Below are positions 33,269 to 42,001 of a stretch of 64,000 nt of DNA, piece by piece. The notes below the pieces were generated by a model that did no database searches, was not told the DNA's origin, and worked only from the letters and a program-made list of their open reading frames with translations. This DNA is from Niallia sp052318935 (lineage in GTDB: Bacteria; Bacillota; Bacilli; Bacillales; Cytobacillaceae). Location of the stretch: the NCBI GenBank assembly GCA_052318935.1, contig JBQRKO010000002.1; one strand, 5' to 3'. How positions within the stretch are numbered: the first letter of the stretch is position 1; every line of letters starts with the position of its first letter. Both the position numbers and the translations under genes were made by a program.

Positions 33269-33964
33269 ATGGAAAATACGTTAAAAATCACCAATGTATT
33301 ATCTGATCCAACTCGTTTTTATATTTATCAGTATATTACGAACCGTCATCAAGATGTTACTGTTCAGGAAATTGCCGATGAATTTACAATACATCCTAAT
33401 GTTGCAAGATTACATTTATCCAAACTAGAAGATGTCCGAATGCTTTACTCTGAAACAAAAAAGACAGGTAAAGGCGGACGTCCAAGCAGATTATACCGCC
33501 TCTCAAATGAAGTCATTCAATTTAGTTTTCCATTTAGGGATTACCAATTATTAAGTAAAATTTTATTAAAATCGATGAATACACTTGGATTAGAAGGAAA
33601 ACAAGCTCTATATAAGTGTGGCAAGCAATTTGGCAGAGAAATGATGGAACAAGAAATTGTTCGTTTTACAAATAACTCTGATACTCTTTCAAAAGATGAT
33701 AAGCTCCGTTTATTACAAAATGCTAGTTTAATGACCGGTCAAATGCCTGTTCTAGAATGGAATGAAGATCAAACGTCTCTATATTTTGAAATTTTCAACT
33801 GCCCTTATAAAGAAATCGCTATGGAGCATAAAGAAAAAGTATGCAATATGCATCAACAATTTTTTGTCGGAATGTTTGAAGCACTGTTCCAAGATGTACA
33901 ATTGATTGAAAAGCAAAATATTATTGCAGGCTGCCATCAGTGCGCTTATAAAGTAACAGTTTAA
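33269..33964 (+). CDS. ArsR-like HTH regulator with SufR-like C-terminal cysteines
   Basis: A 231-residue predicted transcription factor. Residues 1-75 form a winged helix (EIADEFTIHPNVARLHLSKLE is the recognition region). The C-terminal domain has Cys in NCPYKEIA, then VCNMHQ 14 residues later, and GCHQCAY near the end. This resembles the COG2345/SufR group, where such Cys bind an Fe-S cluster; binding here is inference. The start follows GGAGGGG, and a terminator follows the gene. Its target and symbol are unknown to me. Confidence 0.8.
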   Translation: MENTLKITNVLSDPTRFYIYQYITNRHQDVTVQEIADEFTIHPNVARLHLSKLEDVRMLYSETKKTGKGGRPSRLYRLSNEVIQFSFPFRDYQLLSKILLKSMNTLGLEGKQALYKCGKQFGREMMEQEIVRFTNNSDTLSKDDKLRLLQNASLMTGQMPVLEWNEDQTSLYFEIFNCPYKEIAMEHKEKVCNMHQQFFVGMFEALFQDVQLIEKQNIIAGCHQCAYKVTV

Positions 33965-34027
33965 TATATTGCTAGAAATCGATGTATATTTGTGAAAACA
34001 ATCACATAAAGTGGAAAGCCCAAAAAC

Positions 34028-34064
34028 AAAAAAAGTCTAGATTTTCTTATTCTAGACTTTTTTC
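34028..34064. terminator. Bidirectional terminator between the HTH regulator and yqgX
   Basis: AAAAAAAGTCTAGA-TTTTCTTAT-TCTAGACTTTTTT: a 9-bp or longer perfect stem with A/T runs on both sides, located between convergent genes. Confidence 0.9.
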
Positions 34065-34067
34065 CAT

Positions 34068-34703
34068 TTAAAAACCATTTAAATATGGATTATGATCCAT
34101 TTCATGAGCGATGGTTGTACTTCTGCCATGTCCTGATAAAATAATCGTTTCTTCTGGTAATGTCAGCAGTTTATCATGAATGCTAGCAAGAAGTGTACGT
34201 GCATTCCCACCTGTCAAATCAGTACGTCCAACACTTTCGTAAAATAACGCATCTCCTACAAATGCCAGACCTACTTTTTCAAAATAAAACGTAACGCCCC
34301 CCAGGGAATGACCTGGTGTTTCTAGAACAGCAAATGTAAACTCCCCAACTGCCATCGCGGGATTTTCATCTAGAAAATAATCAGCTGGTTTTGCAACAAC
34401 AGGATTCGGCAATCTAAATGCAGCACTGCCATTTAACTTCGGATTGACCAACCATTCTTCTTCCTTATTATGTAGGTATACAGGTATGCTGTACTCCGTT
34501 CTGACAGACTCTACTGCACCAATATGATCAAAATGTGCATGTGTTAATAGTATTGCTACTGGTGTTAAATCTAGTTTCGAGATAATAGAAATAAGTTTTT
34601 CTCCATTATCCCCTGGATCAATTACTAAACAATTTTTGTTTTCGTTCCATACTAAATAACAATTTGTTTGCAAAGGGCCAAGAGGAATTTGTTTATATTC
34701 CAT
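34068..34703 (-). CDS. yqgX: Metallo-beta-lactamase-fold hydrolase YqgX
   Basis: A 211-residue glyoxalase II-like hydrolase. The metal-binding signature is THAHFDHIG (about residues 54-62); further ligands are in ETPGHSLGG, AFVGDALF and LSGHG. It probably hydrolyses a thioester such as S-lactoyl-bacillithiol, given its relatives. The gene has an N-terminus MEYKQIPLGPLQTNCYL and starts 27 bp after yqgV. Confidence 0.92.
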   Translation of the reverse strand: MEYKQIPLGPLQTNCYLVWNENKNCLVIDPGDNGEKLISIISKLDLTPVAILLTHAHFDHIGAVESVRTEYSIPVYLHNKEEEWLVNPKLNGSAAFRLPNPVVAKPADYFLDENPAMAVGEFTFAVLETPGHSLGGVTFYFEKVGLAFVGDALFYESVGRTDLTGGNARTLLASIHDKLLTLPEETIILSGHGRSTTIAHEMDHNPYLNGF

Positions 34704-34730
34704 CTATCTCCACCTCCTGATGAATTTCCT

Positions 34731-35057
34731 TTATTTTTCGTTATTGGCAGACAAATGACTCATCACACGATCCACTTTATCTTCCATTTTTCTTTTGATA
34801 TCTCGGCGGTCATCAATTCGAATATTCGTTGCTACTCGCACTAAACCTTTTGAAAAAGGAACCTCATGCATCGCCTGAATGACTTCAAACAGCTTAGATA
34901 ACTCTCCTTCAATAATTGTATTCATTGGAGTAAGCTGATAGCGAATTTCTCCCTTTTCTTCATAACCTTGCAAGACTTGATGAATATCAGCAACATATTT
35001 ACTTACACTTGGAGTTTCAGTTCCAATTGGAATAATGGTTACATCAACAATTGCCAT
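34731..35057 (-). CDS. yqgV: MTH1187/YkoF family thiamine-binding protein YqgV
   Basis: A 108-residue protein starting MAIVDVTIIPIGTETPSVSKYVADI, the mark of the MTH1187 (DUF77) family. Members are ferredoxin-like folds that bind thiamine or its pyrimidine moiety; the physiological role is not settled. It is in the same order as in B. subtilis (yqgX after yqgV) and the two are likely cotranscribed. Confidence 0.9.
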   Translation of the reverse strand: MAIVDVTIIPIGTETPSVSKYVADIHQVLQGYEEKGEIRYQLTPMNTIIEGELSKLFEVIQAMHEVPFSKGLVRVATNIRIDDRRDIKRKMEDKVDRVMSHLSANNEK

Positions 35058-35265
35058 ATTTAACCTCTCCTTAAAAACCTGTTTTCTTTATCTTGTCATA
35101 TTTACAAAAGATTCTCAACTAATAAGAAAGGCCCAAGACACCTGGATCTAGACATTTATACTTATCAATATAAATTTTATACAATAAAAAAAAGAAAGGG
35201 TCCTATTTTATGATATCTCTGGTGTTCATTGGGCTTCATCTTCTAATTAACCATTTTATAAAACA

Positions 35266-36393
35266 TCAATTATTTGACAAAGAAATAATCTCTCCTGTTT
35301 TTACATTTATCATCTTTTCTTGATAGTGCCCATACAAACACCAGTCATTATTTGGAGATAGCTGTATTGGCTGGTTGTCTATAGGCTGCTGTACTATTTT
35401 TTTTCGCAATCCCGTTTTCGAATCAATCGAAATAAAATCAAACCCTTCATTATAGGACTCCGCATGGCCGCTTTTTTTCGGGATAAACGTATAAAAAGCA
35501 TCATCCTTTAAATCAAAAAACGGAACAAGCCAATCGGCAAACTTTGATAAATGTGGAATCGTAAAGCTGCTAGTTTTGTGAAAGTCATGCTGATAAAAAG
35601 TATAAACAGCATTTTCAATATTTTGTGGATCTGTCGAAATCGTTAACACCAATCTTTCAAATACATGCATAGAATAAACATCATCTAAGTTATAAACGGT
35701 TTCATTTTTAGTTTGTAAATTTTTTGTTTTAATCGGAGCATGAAAGGAAGTATCATCCTTTTCCCAGTCTAAATAGGCAAGCTCCTCTTTTTGAAGCCAT
35801 TGAGAAAATGGATTCATGCCCTGCAATGGGATTAGTTGTTTTTGTGAAAGCGATAACAAATATACATCACTTTTCCAGTCATCTGTAAAAGTCGAAACAA
35901 ATAGTTCCATCTCATTATATGGATTCCAAACAAAATCAGCATCGTAACTTGCAAGAGATGTTGTATAAAGCTGCTTCCCGCTATTATCAATGATCGTTAT
36001 TTCTCCAGCATCATCGGATGTAGCTGTATAAATTAATATCCTCTCTAAATTCGGGCTAATTTTAACGTTCACCATTTCTGACTTTGTTTGAAACAGCTTT
36101 GAATATTCTCCAGTAAAAAGCTCATAGGCATATAGTTGATAGCCATTTTCTACCTTTGCAATATAGGCGATGTTCTTATCACTTAGCCATCCTGCAACTT
36201 GAACAAACTCACCTTTTATTATCTTTGCAGGCGGAAGAAGCGGCTTTTCTTTCTGTTCTTTTTTCGGTATGTCTTTTTCCTCTTCTTGACTCGTTGTTAC
36301 TTTCTGTTTAGGAGAACATCCAGATAGTACAAGTGTGAAAATAAGAAAAAGCAGAAGAAAAACATCCGATTTTTTCTTTAAAAGGTAAAACAT
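35266..36393 (-). CDS. yqgU: Lipoprotein YqgU
   Basis: A 375-residue predicted lipoprotein. The signal peptide ends in a lipobox LSGC with Cys26, followed by a Glu/Lys-rich linker (about 28-50). The rest is rich in beta strands with WLSDKNIAYIAKVENGY- and ISPNLERILIYTA-type repeats, suggesting a beta-propeller (TolB-like). I choose ATG 36393, preceded by AGGGTGTG, since the longer frame would put extra residues in front of the signal peptide. Anchored outside the membrane; ligand unknown. Confidence 0.88.
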   Translation of the reverse strand: MFYLLKKKSDVFLLLFLIFTLVLSGCSPKQKVTTSQEEEKDIPKKEQKEKPLLPPAKIIKGEFVQVAGWLSDKNIAYIAKVENGYQLYAYELFTGEYSKLFQTKSEMVNVKISPNLERILIYTATSDDAGEITIIDNSGKQLYTTSLASYDADFVWNPYNEMELFVSTFTDDWKSDVYLLSLSQKQLIPLQGMNPFSQWLQKEELAYLDWEKDDTSFHAPIKTKNLQTKNETVYNLDDVYSMHVFERLVLTISTDPQNIENAVYTFYQHDFHKTSSFTIPHLSKFADWLVPFFDLKDDAFYTFIPKKSGHAESYNEGFDFISIDSKTGLRKKIVQQPIDNQPIQLSPNNDWCLYGHYQEKMINVKTGEIISLSNN

Positions 36394-36488
36394 TTTTTCA
36401 CACCCTTTTATATAGCCTTTTGCTATGCACACTATAATGAATAGTAACACAAAAAAGCCGAAAATTTACGGCTTTCATAAAATCTTTT

Positions 36489-36697
36489 GGTTCTTTTCTC
36501 AAATTTTGTTGTTATTTACGTGAAAAAATGGGAGAATAAGTACTCAGCAGACTGAATACACGTAGACTCCTGTGGGAATGCGAGAAAGACGAGACCCCAC
36601 AGGAGCGTATGCGACGAGGAGGCTCGACGCTCGCCCACGGAAAGCGAAGTGTATTCAGGCTGCAAGTTTAAAAACAACAATCTATACGAAAACAGCC
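36489..36697. repeat. Family B repeat
   Basis: A nearly full-length copy with left end GGTTCTTTTCTCAAATTTTG and right end CTATACGAAAACAGCC; the core is almost identical to 32887-33096. It lies between yqgU and yqgT. Confidence 0.85.
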
Positions 36698-36736
36698 AAT
36701 CTTTTTTTACTTTTTTTCCAAACGAAAAATTCTTGA

Positions 36737-37927
36737 TCACATATATAAAGCTGCTAAAAAGATACCGATTGCATCTCGGTAAATTTCATCAAATTGTGAT
36801 AAGGGCAAGGGATTAATCCCCTTTCCTAACTCAATGGTGAATCCTGATTTTTTCACATCCTGAATAAACCAATCTTTATACCCTGCAAAGCTGTCAATAT
36901 TTTGAATTGCTTCATAACCGCTGACACGCTCGAATTCAGTTGCAATCGCTTGTGATTCTTTCGGCTCCATCCCTTCATAACCCCAATAAAATTCTTTCCC
37001 TTGCGTGTGAAAGGCAAGCATCGTTTGAAAGTTTTCTTTTTCAGCAAGCTTTGCCATTATTTTAGCTTCCGGTTCTGTTAATGGAGCATCTCCCGGATAA
37101 TCTCTAGGTGCAGGCGATTTCGGTTTTTTCCGTTCTTTTTCCACTTCCCATTTTGCAGGAAATTGATTATTTAAATCGACTCCACGAATATTTGCTTTCC
37201 ATCCCGTAAAATCATTACTGCCACCATTTATTGCTACTACATTTTCTTGGTCCCTGTCTTGCGGTCCGTTTATGACAAGATCTACACCATCAGGATTTAC
37301 CATTGGAACAATAGAAAGGTCAACAGCTTGATAAAGAGGCAGTGTTTGTACTCCTTTTATCATTGTTGCATTTGTTAAGGATAATAAATAATCATTCACA
37401 TAAGACATTACTATTGAAGTTGTTATCCACTCATTTGCATGGAAAGAAGCATTCATATGAACCTTTTTGCTCCCCCTGCCTAAACGGATTTCTTGTATGG
37501 CATTCCCTAATACACTTTCTCCTATTGTATTTATTGTGATAAAAGGATAATTCGATTGTAATGATTTTATATCTTCCTGCAATGCTTGATAATCATATCG
37601 TTTTTTTCCATTCACTATTTTTTTTAAGATTCTTTCGGGCACTTCGATAGGATCCCCGATTTTTAATCGATTCGGATTTATTTGCTGGTTTAATAATAAA
37701 ATACTATCAATCGATATATTTCTGGCACCGGCAATTTTCCATAATGTATCCCCTTTTTTTATTTGAAGCGTTTGTGTTTGAAAACCTGGAATATGAACGG
37801 TTTGACCGGTTATAATAGTATTCGGATTTATTGAAGGATTGCTGTCAATTATTAAGTTTAATGGAATCATAAAAAGTTGGCTATAATACCAAAAAGTGTC
37901 TCCGAGTCTCGTTTTAATCTCCAACAT
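36737..37927 (-). CDS. yqgT: LysM plus M14 carboxypeptidase YqgT
   Basis: A 396-residue gamma-D-glutamyl-meso-diaminopimelate peptidase-like protein. Two LysM domains (about residues 2-47 and 53-98) precede an M14 domain with zinc ligands in FHANEW and FHTQGKE, and the catalytic Glu in FTIELGKG. It probably trims peptidoglycan peptides, perhaps in sporulation or germination. No signal peptide is visible, as in relatives. Confidence 0.92.
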   Translation of the reverse strand: MLEIKTRLGDTFWYYSQLFMIPLNLIIDSNPSINPNTIITGQTVHIPGFQTQTLQIKKGDTLWKIAGARNISIDSILLLNQQINPNRLKIGDPIEVPERILKKIVNGKKRYDYQALQEDIKSLQSNYPFITINTIGESVLGNAIQEIRLGRGSKKVHMNASFHANEWITTSIVMSYVNDYLLSLTNATMIKGVQTLPLYQAVDLSIVPMVNPDGVDLVINGPQDRDQENVVAINGGSNDFTGWKANIRGVDLNNQFPAKWEVEKERKKPKSPAPRDYPGDAPLTEPEAKIMAKLAEKENFQTMLAFHTQGKEFYWGYEGMEPKESQAIATEFERVSGYEAIQNIDSFAGYKDWFIQDVKKSGFTIELGKGINPLPLSQFDEIYRDAIGIFLAALYM

Positions 37928-37980
37928 GAATCACTCCTTCCATTCCTTCATATTTATGATTTCTGAAATGAAAAAATACA

Positions 37981-38131
37981 TAAGAAAAGCGCAGGCGACT
38001 TGCTCAGCCCCGAAGAAAAATGTTCTCTTGGCTCAAAAAGTGCTCTTTACTTTTAGAGACAAGAGGTTATCTTTCACAGGGGCTAGGCGCCGGAGCTAGA
38101 CACTTATCTAAGTTAAAAATTTTACACTTCC
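37981..38131. repeat. Family A repeat
   Basis: Begins TAAGAAAAGCGCAGGCGACTTG and ends ACACTTCC, in the 376-bp gap between yqgT and glcK. It is close in sequence to the copy in the spoIIIA operon. Confidence 0.8.
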
Positions 38132-38202
38132 TAATATTCGAATAAATCAGAAAACTTATACCAATATTCCCAGTCACTTCTTATGCTCTTTTATTTATTA
38201 TA

Positions 38203-38275
38203 AAGAGGATGCTTCTTGCAATCTTAGCTGCAGGTTTCTCAGTGCACAGCATAGGATTACAAAGCATCCTCATTT
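38203..38275 (-). terminator. Long hairpin downstream of glcK
   Basis: GAGGATGCTT and AAGCATCCTC pair, extended by TTGCAATC against GATTACAA, around a large loop. The minus strand continues TTTATAATAAAT, only a weak T-run, so this is either the glcK terminator or a stability hairpin. Confidence 0.55.
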
Positions 38276-38303
38276 CTAAACATCATATATATACAGTTTA
38301 TGA

Positions 38304-39272
38304 TTATTTTTGTCCTTTTGCCAACCAGGCAGCACCAATTACACCTGCTGCATTTCCAAGTGTTGCCACATCAATAGTCGTCGATTCGACAACACTTTTA
38401 AAAGAAAACTTTTGGAAATTTTCTTTTACAGGCGTTAACAAAACGTCTCCTGCCTTTGAAACTCCTCCACCTAATACAATCTTTTCCGGATTAAGTGTAT
38501 TAGCGATATTAGCTAAAACTAAACCTAAATGAAGTGCAACATATGTAATGACTTCGTCTGCCACTTTATCCCCATTTTTCGTTGCAGCAAACACATCTTT
38601 TGCTGTTAGCTTACCATTTTGAGCTAATACATCTCGAAGCTCACTATTGATCGTTTTCTCGGCAAGCTTTTCGTTTGCTAATCTTACAATCCCAGTGGCA
38701 GATGCTATCGTTTCTAAACAGCCCGTTTTACCACAATTACAAGGAGCACCGTTTTCTATTTCAGACGTTAAATGGCCGATTTCTCCAGCTGCACCTTTAG
38801 TACCTTGAACAATATTGCCATTAATAATTACACCACCGCCAACACCAGTACCTAAAGTAACACAAACTAAATCTTTGCAGCCAGCTCCAGCACCTTTCCA
38901 CATTTCACCTAACGCAGCACAATTCGCATCATTATCAATAGAAACAGGTAAACCAAGTTCTGTTTCCAACTTTTCCTTTAACGGAAAATTATCTGGCCAT
39001 CCTAAATTTACGGTATTATAAATAACGCCTGTTTTATAATCAAAAGGACCAGGCGCCCCCATCCCAACACCTAACACATTTGATTTAGAATGATTCCATT
39101 TTTGCAAATGTTCTTCAACCGATTTTGCAATATCTTTTGTAATATTTTTTCCTTCATCGGAATTATCAGTCGGAATTTCCCAATTTTCAATAATTTCACC
39201 GTTCAAAGTTAAAAAAGCGATTTTGACAGTAGTACCACCTAAATCTACACCAACTACCCAGTTTTCCGTCAT
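38304..39272 (-). CDS. glcK: Glucokinase (ROK family)
   Basis: A 322-residue ROK sugar kinase that phosphorylates glucose with ATP in the cytoplasm. The phosphate-binding loop is DLGGTTVKIAF, then GMGAPGPFD and DNDANCAALGE. The ROK zinc-binding cysteines are in CNCGKTGCLE, and the adenosine region has LGGGVSKAGD. It follows yqgQ by 14 bp, the standard Bacillus order. Confidence 0.95.
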   Translation of the reverse strand: MTENWVVGVDLGGTTVKIAFLTLNGEIIENWEIPTDNSDEGKNITKDIAKSVEEHLQKWNHSKSNVLGVGMGAPGPFDYKTGVIYNTVNLGWPDNFPLKEKLETELGLPVSIDNDANCAALGEMWKGAGAGCKDLVCVTLGTGVGGGVIINGNIVQGTKGAAGEIGHLTSEIENGAPCNCGKTGCLETIASATGIVRLANEKLAEKTINSELRDVLAQNGKLTAKDVFAATKNGDKVADEVITYVALHLGLVLANIANTLNPEKIVLGGGVSKAGDVLLTPVKENFQKFSFKSVVESTTIDVATLGNAAGVIGAAWLAKGQK

Positions 39273-39286
39273 GATTTATTCTCCCC

Positions 39287-39493
39287 TTACTTCTCTCTTT
39301 CTTCTTTTAAATGCTGAATTTTTTGATTTATGATAAATATCGCTGACTCTAAGTCTTTTTTTTCAATTAATTGAGATTGATATATTTCTTCCAATTCTGA
39401 TTTCATTAATTCCAAGTCACCGATTCGATCACCAGTATAAATAATCGTTCCATAGCTTTTTAAATATTGTTGGACATCATAAATACTTTTCAT
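39287..39493 (-). CDS. yqgQ: YqgQ family protein
   Basis: A 68-residue protein with the typical start MKSIYDVQQYLKSYGTIIYTGDR and a helical hairpin after it. YqgQ folds as a small three-helix bundle thought to bind nucleic acid; function unknown. Upstream of glcK and probably cotranscribed. Confidence 0.9.
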   Translation of the reverse strand: MKSIYDVQQYLKSYGTIIYTGDRIGDLELMKSELEEIYQSQLIEKKDLESAIFIINQKIQHLKEEREK

Positions 39494-39589
39494 TATTACC
39501 CTCTATTTTATTCTATTATTTTATGAACACGGATATTAAATCGCTTTCATTCAAGTATATGATAATTTCCTGTTTTCCTCAAGGGTATT

Positions 39590-39621
39590 ATAAGAAAAGC
39601 GCAAACGCCTTGGCAAGACCA
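39590..39621. repeat. Family A repeat, left-end fragment
   Basis: TAAGAAAAGCGCAAACGCCTTG is the start of family A, after which the similarity ends. The rest of the element is missing. Confidence 0.5.
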
Positions 39622-39710
39622 TTAAAAAAATATTTTTTGGACATGAATAAAGCTTTTCCGCCATATACTATGTAAAGTTTTGTTTGTCCTTTATTAAAAC
39701 AATCGTGGTG

Positions 39711-40589
39711 ATGAAAATGAAACGAGATTTTATGTTATTAAGTTTTTGTCTTCTTATTATTATTTCTATATTTTATATTTTTCAACAAAAACAAATTGCA
39801 AAAGAAAGTATTACTTACTTTCCAATCGACCCAACAGTGTCTTTTCCTATTGCAGAAACATCTATCACTTTAGAAAAGCAAAAAAACGATAATTATAGTA
39901 TTTTATGGGAAACGACATCTAATTTAAATAAAAGGGCTTATTTAAGACAACATATGAGTTTATTGTATGCAAATGGCAAGCTCGTCAGTACGATGGGGGA
40001 ATGGAAACAACATACGATGCTATTAACCGAACGAAAGAGCGTTGTAGAAAAAGAAAGCAGACTATTTAAAACCATCTCCTTTCATTATGCAGAAATTCAT
40101 GATGATAGTGATCGGATTTTCAGTTCGCAAAAAATAACAGATGATTTTTTATATGTAATTAATTCTCGATTTGACAATAAAGCAAAAGCTTTCAAAACTC
40201 CTCAATCAAGAGAAGAAAAAGAATGGAAAAAAACATTGGATTCCGAAACAAATCATTATATAACCTACTATTTTAATAAAGGTGTAAAAGAAAATCGATT
40301 ATTGTTGAATCAATATCCAATTCGTTTACTATTAACTGATCTAAGCAAGTATGATAATCTCCCATTTAAAGGATTTACAAAAGAAAAAACTGCTCAAATA
40401 ATTGGACAATTAACGGAAGGATTATACAAAAATTATTTCCTGGGAATTAGGAAAAAAGATGGGACAATCGTTGATCCGATAGGCAGCACCATTCCTTCTA
40501 TATTAATTAATAAAGATCATCTCCTTGTCGAATTCACAACAAAAGATGGAGAATCTGTTATTTTACGACAAAGAATAACTAATCAGTAA
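39711..40589 (+). CDS. Membrane-anchored protein of unknown function
   Basis: A protein of about 292 residues. An N-terminal membrane helix (MLLSFCLLIIISIFYIF) is followed by a soluble, probably extracytoplasmic domain of mixed strands and helices, with no Cys after the anchor. I do not recognise the family. It stands in the place where B. subtilis has the rhomboid gene gluP (yqgP), between yqgQ and yqgO, but on the opposite strand, and it shows no rhomboid motifs. The start is uncertain (ATG at 39711 or 39717; GGTG precedes). Confidence 0.75.
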   Translation: MKMKRDFMLLSFCLLIIISIFYIFQQKQIAKESITYFPIDPTVSFPIAETSITLEKQKNDNYSILWETTSNLNKRAYLRQHMSLLYANGKLVSTMGEWKQHTMLLTERKSVVEKESRLFKTISFHYAEIHDDSDRIFSSQKITDDFLYVINSRFDNKAKAFKTPQSREEKEWKKTLDSETNHYITYYFNKGVKENRLLLNQYPIRLLLTDLSKYDNLPFKGFTKEKTAQIIGQLTEGLYKNYFLGIRKKDGTIVDPIGSTIPSILINKDHLLVEFTTKDGESVILRQRITNQ

Positions 40590-40817
40590 ATCATTGTCAT
40601 CCTTAACGATATTTATTAGGGGCATCTTAAAATATCGTTGATTGAAAAAGTTTATTGAAGTTATTTTTTCAACTCTTCAGATTTAGTTATCATGAAGATT
40701 AAAGTACAAATTCAACCTACTTTCAGACTGAACGACAAGCTTGTCTTTTTATTTACGAAGCCTGGCTTATATTACCATTTTTAAATAAACCTCATCAGAA
40801 GTAGATATTGTGAAAAA

Positions 40818-41012
40818 GCTGTTTTCTCAAAGTTTGTTGTTTTTCACTTGAAAAATGGGAGAAGAAGTACTCAGCAGACTGAATACACGAAGACTCCTGT
40901 GGGAATGCGAGAAAGACGAGACCCCACAGGAGCGAATGCGACGAGGAGGCTCGACGCTCGCCCACGGAAAGCGAAGTGTATTCAGGCTGCGAGTTTAAAG
41001 CAACAATCAACC
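40818..41012. repeat. Family B repeat
   Basis: Left end AGCTGTTTTCTCAAAGTTTG, core GACTCCTGTGGGAATGCG, right part GCGAGTTTAAAGCAACAATC. The right terminus is degenerate and runs into CAGGCGTTTTTCGACAGCCTG, reminiscent of a family C end. It occupies most of the 468-bp gap before yqgO. Confidence 0.8.
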
Positions 41013-41057
41013 TTCGCAAAAAAGACAGGCGTTTTTCGACAGCCTGAACAAGGTTTT

Positions 41058-41249
41058 TCAATAACTTGTTGGTCTTGAAAAAACGGTGCTCATCATTTTA
41101 TCTCGAATCCCAGGCAAATTCATGACAAACTTAATTAAATATTGTCTTATCAAGCTGTTTTTAAGGACCATATTCATGATGCGATATCGTTTTTTAATCA
41201 AAACATATCCACCTAATCCAATTAATATAATGGAAAAAAGTCTTGACAT
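41058..41249 (-). CDS. yqgO: Small membrane protein YqgO
   Basis: A 63-residue protein with an N-terminal hydrophobic stretch (LFSIILIGLGGYVLI) and a basic remainder. The ATG follows GGGAGGGATAAAAA. Its length and place next to the 5-formyl-THF cyclo-ligase gene match B. subtilis YqgO; function unknown. Confidence 0.75.
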   Translation of the reverse strand: MSRLFSIILIGLGGYVLIKKRYRIMNMVLKNSLIRQYLIKFVMNLPGIRDKMMSTVFSRPTSY

Positions 41250-41349
41250 TTTTTATCCCTCCCACCAAGTAGTTTGAGAAAATGACATGTTTTTTATCCA
41301 TTATTTTTTCTTTCGTAATTCCTAGGAAACTGCACGGCTTCTCCTCTTT

Positions 41350-41916
41350 TTACTTACTATAGACCTTATTCTCTGTGATAATTTTTGAAACAGGCTGATC
41401 ATGTGGTTCTATAGGAAGCTTTTCCACTATTTGCTTTTGAAAAGCTAATGAAACAGTTATGCCGCTGTATTTTTGCAAATAGCGATCATAATATCCACCG
41501 CCAAAACCGATTCGATAGCCGCTTTTTGTATATGCAAGACCAGGCACAATCAGCAAATCCATCTCATGATGATCTGTTGCTTCTGTTATGTGTTCAACCG
41601 GTTCATACAAGTTGCTGTACACTTTTTCTAATTGCTCAAATGTCTCGATTTTCCGAAAAATCATTTCTTTCGTTTTCGGTAAACATTTTGGTACACTTAC
41701 CGTTTTTCCTAGTTGCCAGCAAGTTCGAATAATGGAATATGTATTGACCTCCGGATAATTTGAAATCGTGATGCCAATACTATTTGCTTGTATAAAACTA
41801 CTATCTTTATATAAATTTTCTGCAATTTGCTGTGACAACTGTTCATGAAAATTTTTATTTATAGTTTGTAATTCCGCTTTTAGCTGTTCTCGTAAGGCCG
41901 TTTTCTTCTCTTCCAC
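41350..41916 (-). CDS. yqgN: 5-formyltetrahydrofolate cyclo-ligase
   Basis: A 188-residue ATP-dependent enzyme converting 5-formyl-THF to 5,10-methenyl-THF. The substrate and ATP loop is GYRIGFGGGYYDRYL near the C-terminus; an N-terminal Arg/Lys-rich helix (KTALREQLKAEL) matches the family. It starts at GTG, 6 nt after AGGA. It is part of one-carbon metabolism, as is the gcv operon. Confidence 0.93.
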   Translation of the reverse strand: MEEKKTALREQLKAELQTINKNFHEQLSQQIAENLYKDSSFIQANSIGITISNYPEVNTYSIIRTCWQLGKTVSVPKCLPKTKEMIFRKIETFEQLEKVYSNLYEPVEHITEATDHHEMDLLIVPGLAYTKSGYRIGFGGGYYDRYLQKYSGITVSLAFQKQIVEKLPIEPHDQPVSKIITENKVYSK

Positions 41917-41927
41917 AAGTATTCCTG

Positions 41928-41984
41928 GTCATATTAAAGTATAACAATTCATACCAAAACATATTAAATTGACCAGGATTCACC
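41928..41984. repeat. Inverted repeat between yqgN and iscB
   Basis: TCCTGGTCATATTAAA at 41928 and ATTAAATTGACCAGGA at about 41968 are inverted relative to each other. It may be a hairpin near the end of the iscB element, or part of the yqgN promoter region. Its role is unknown. Confidence 0.4.
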
Positions 41985-42001
41985 TCCCTTTTGTCGTTTT
42001 T

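Noticed and set aside
40795..41078. Open frames on both strands over the family B repeat
   Set aside because: They are read-through of a structured repeat, present in both directions, with no start signals.
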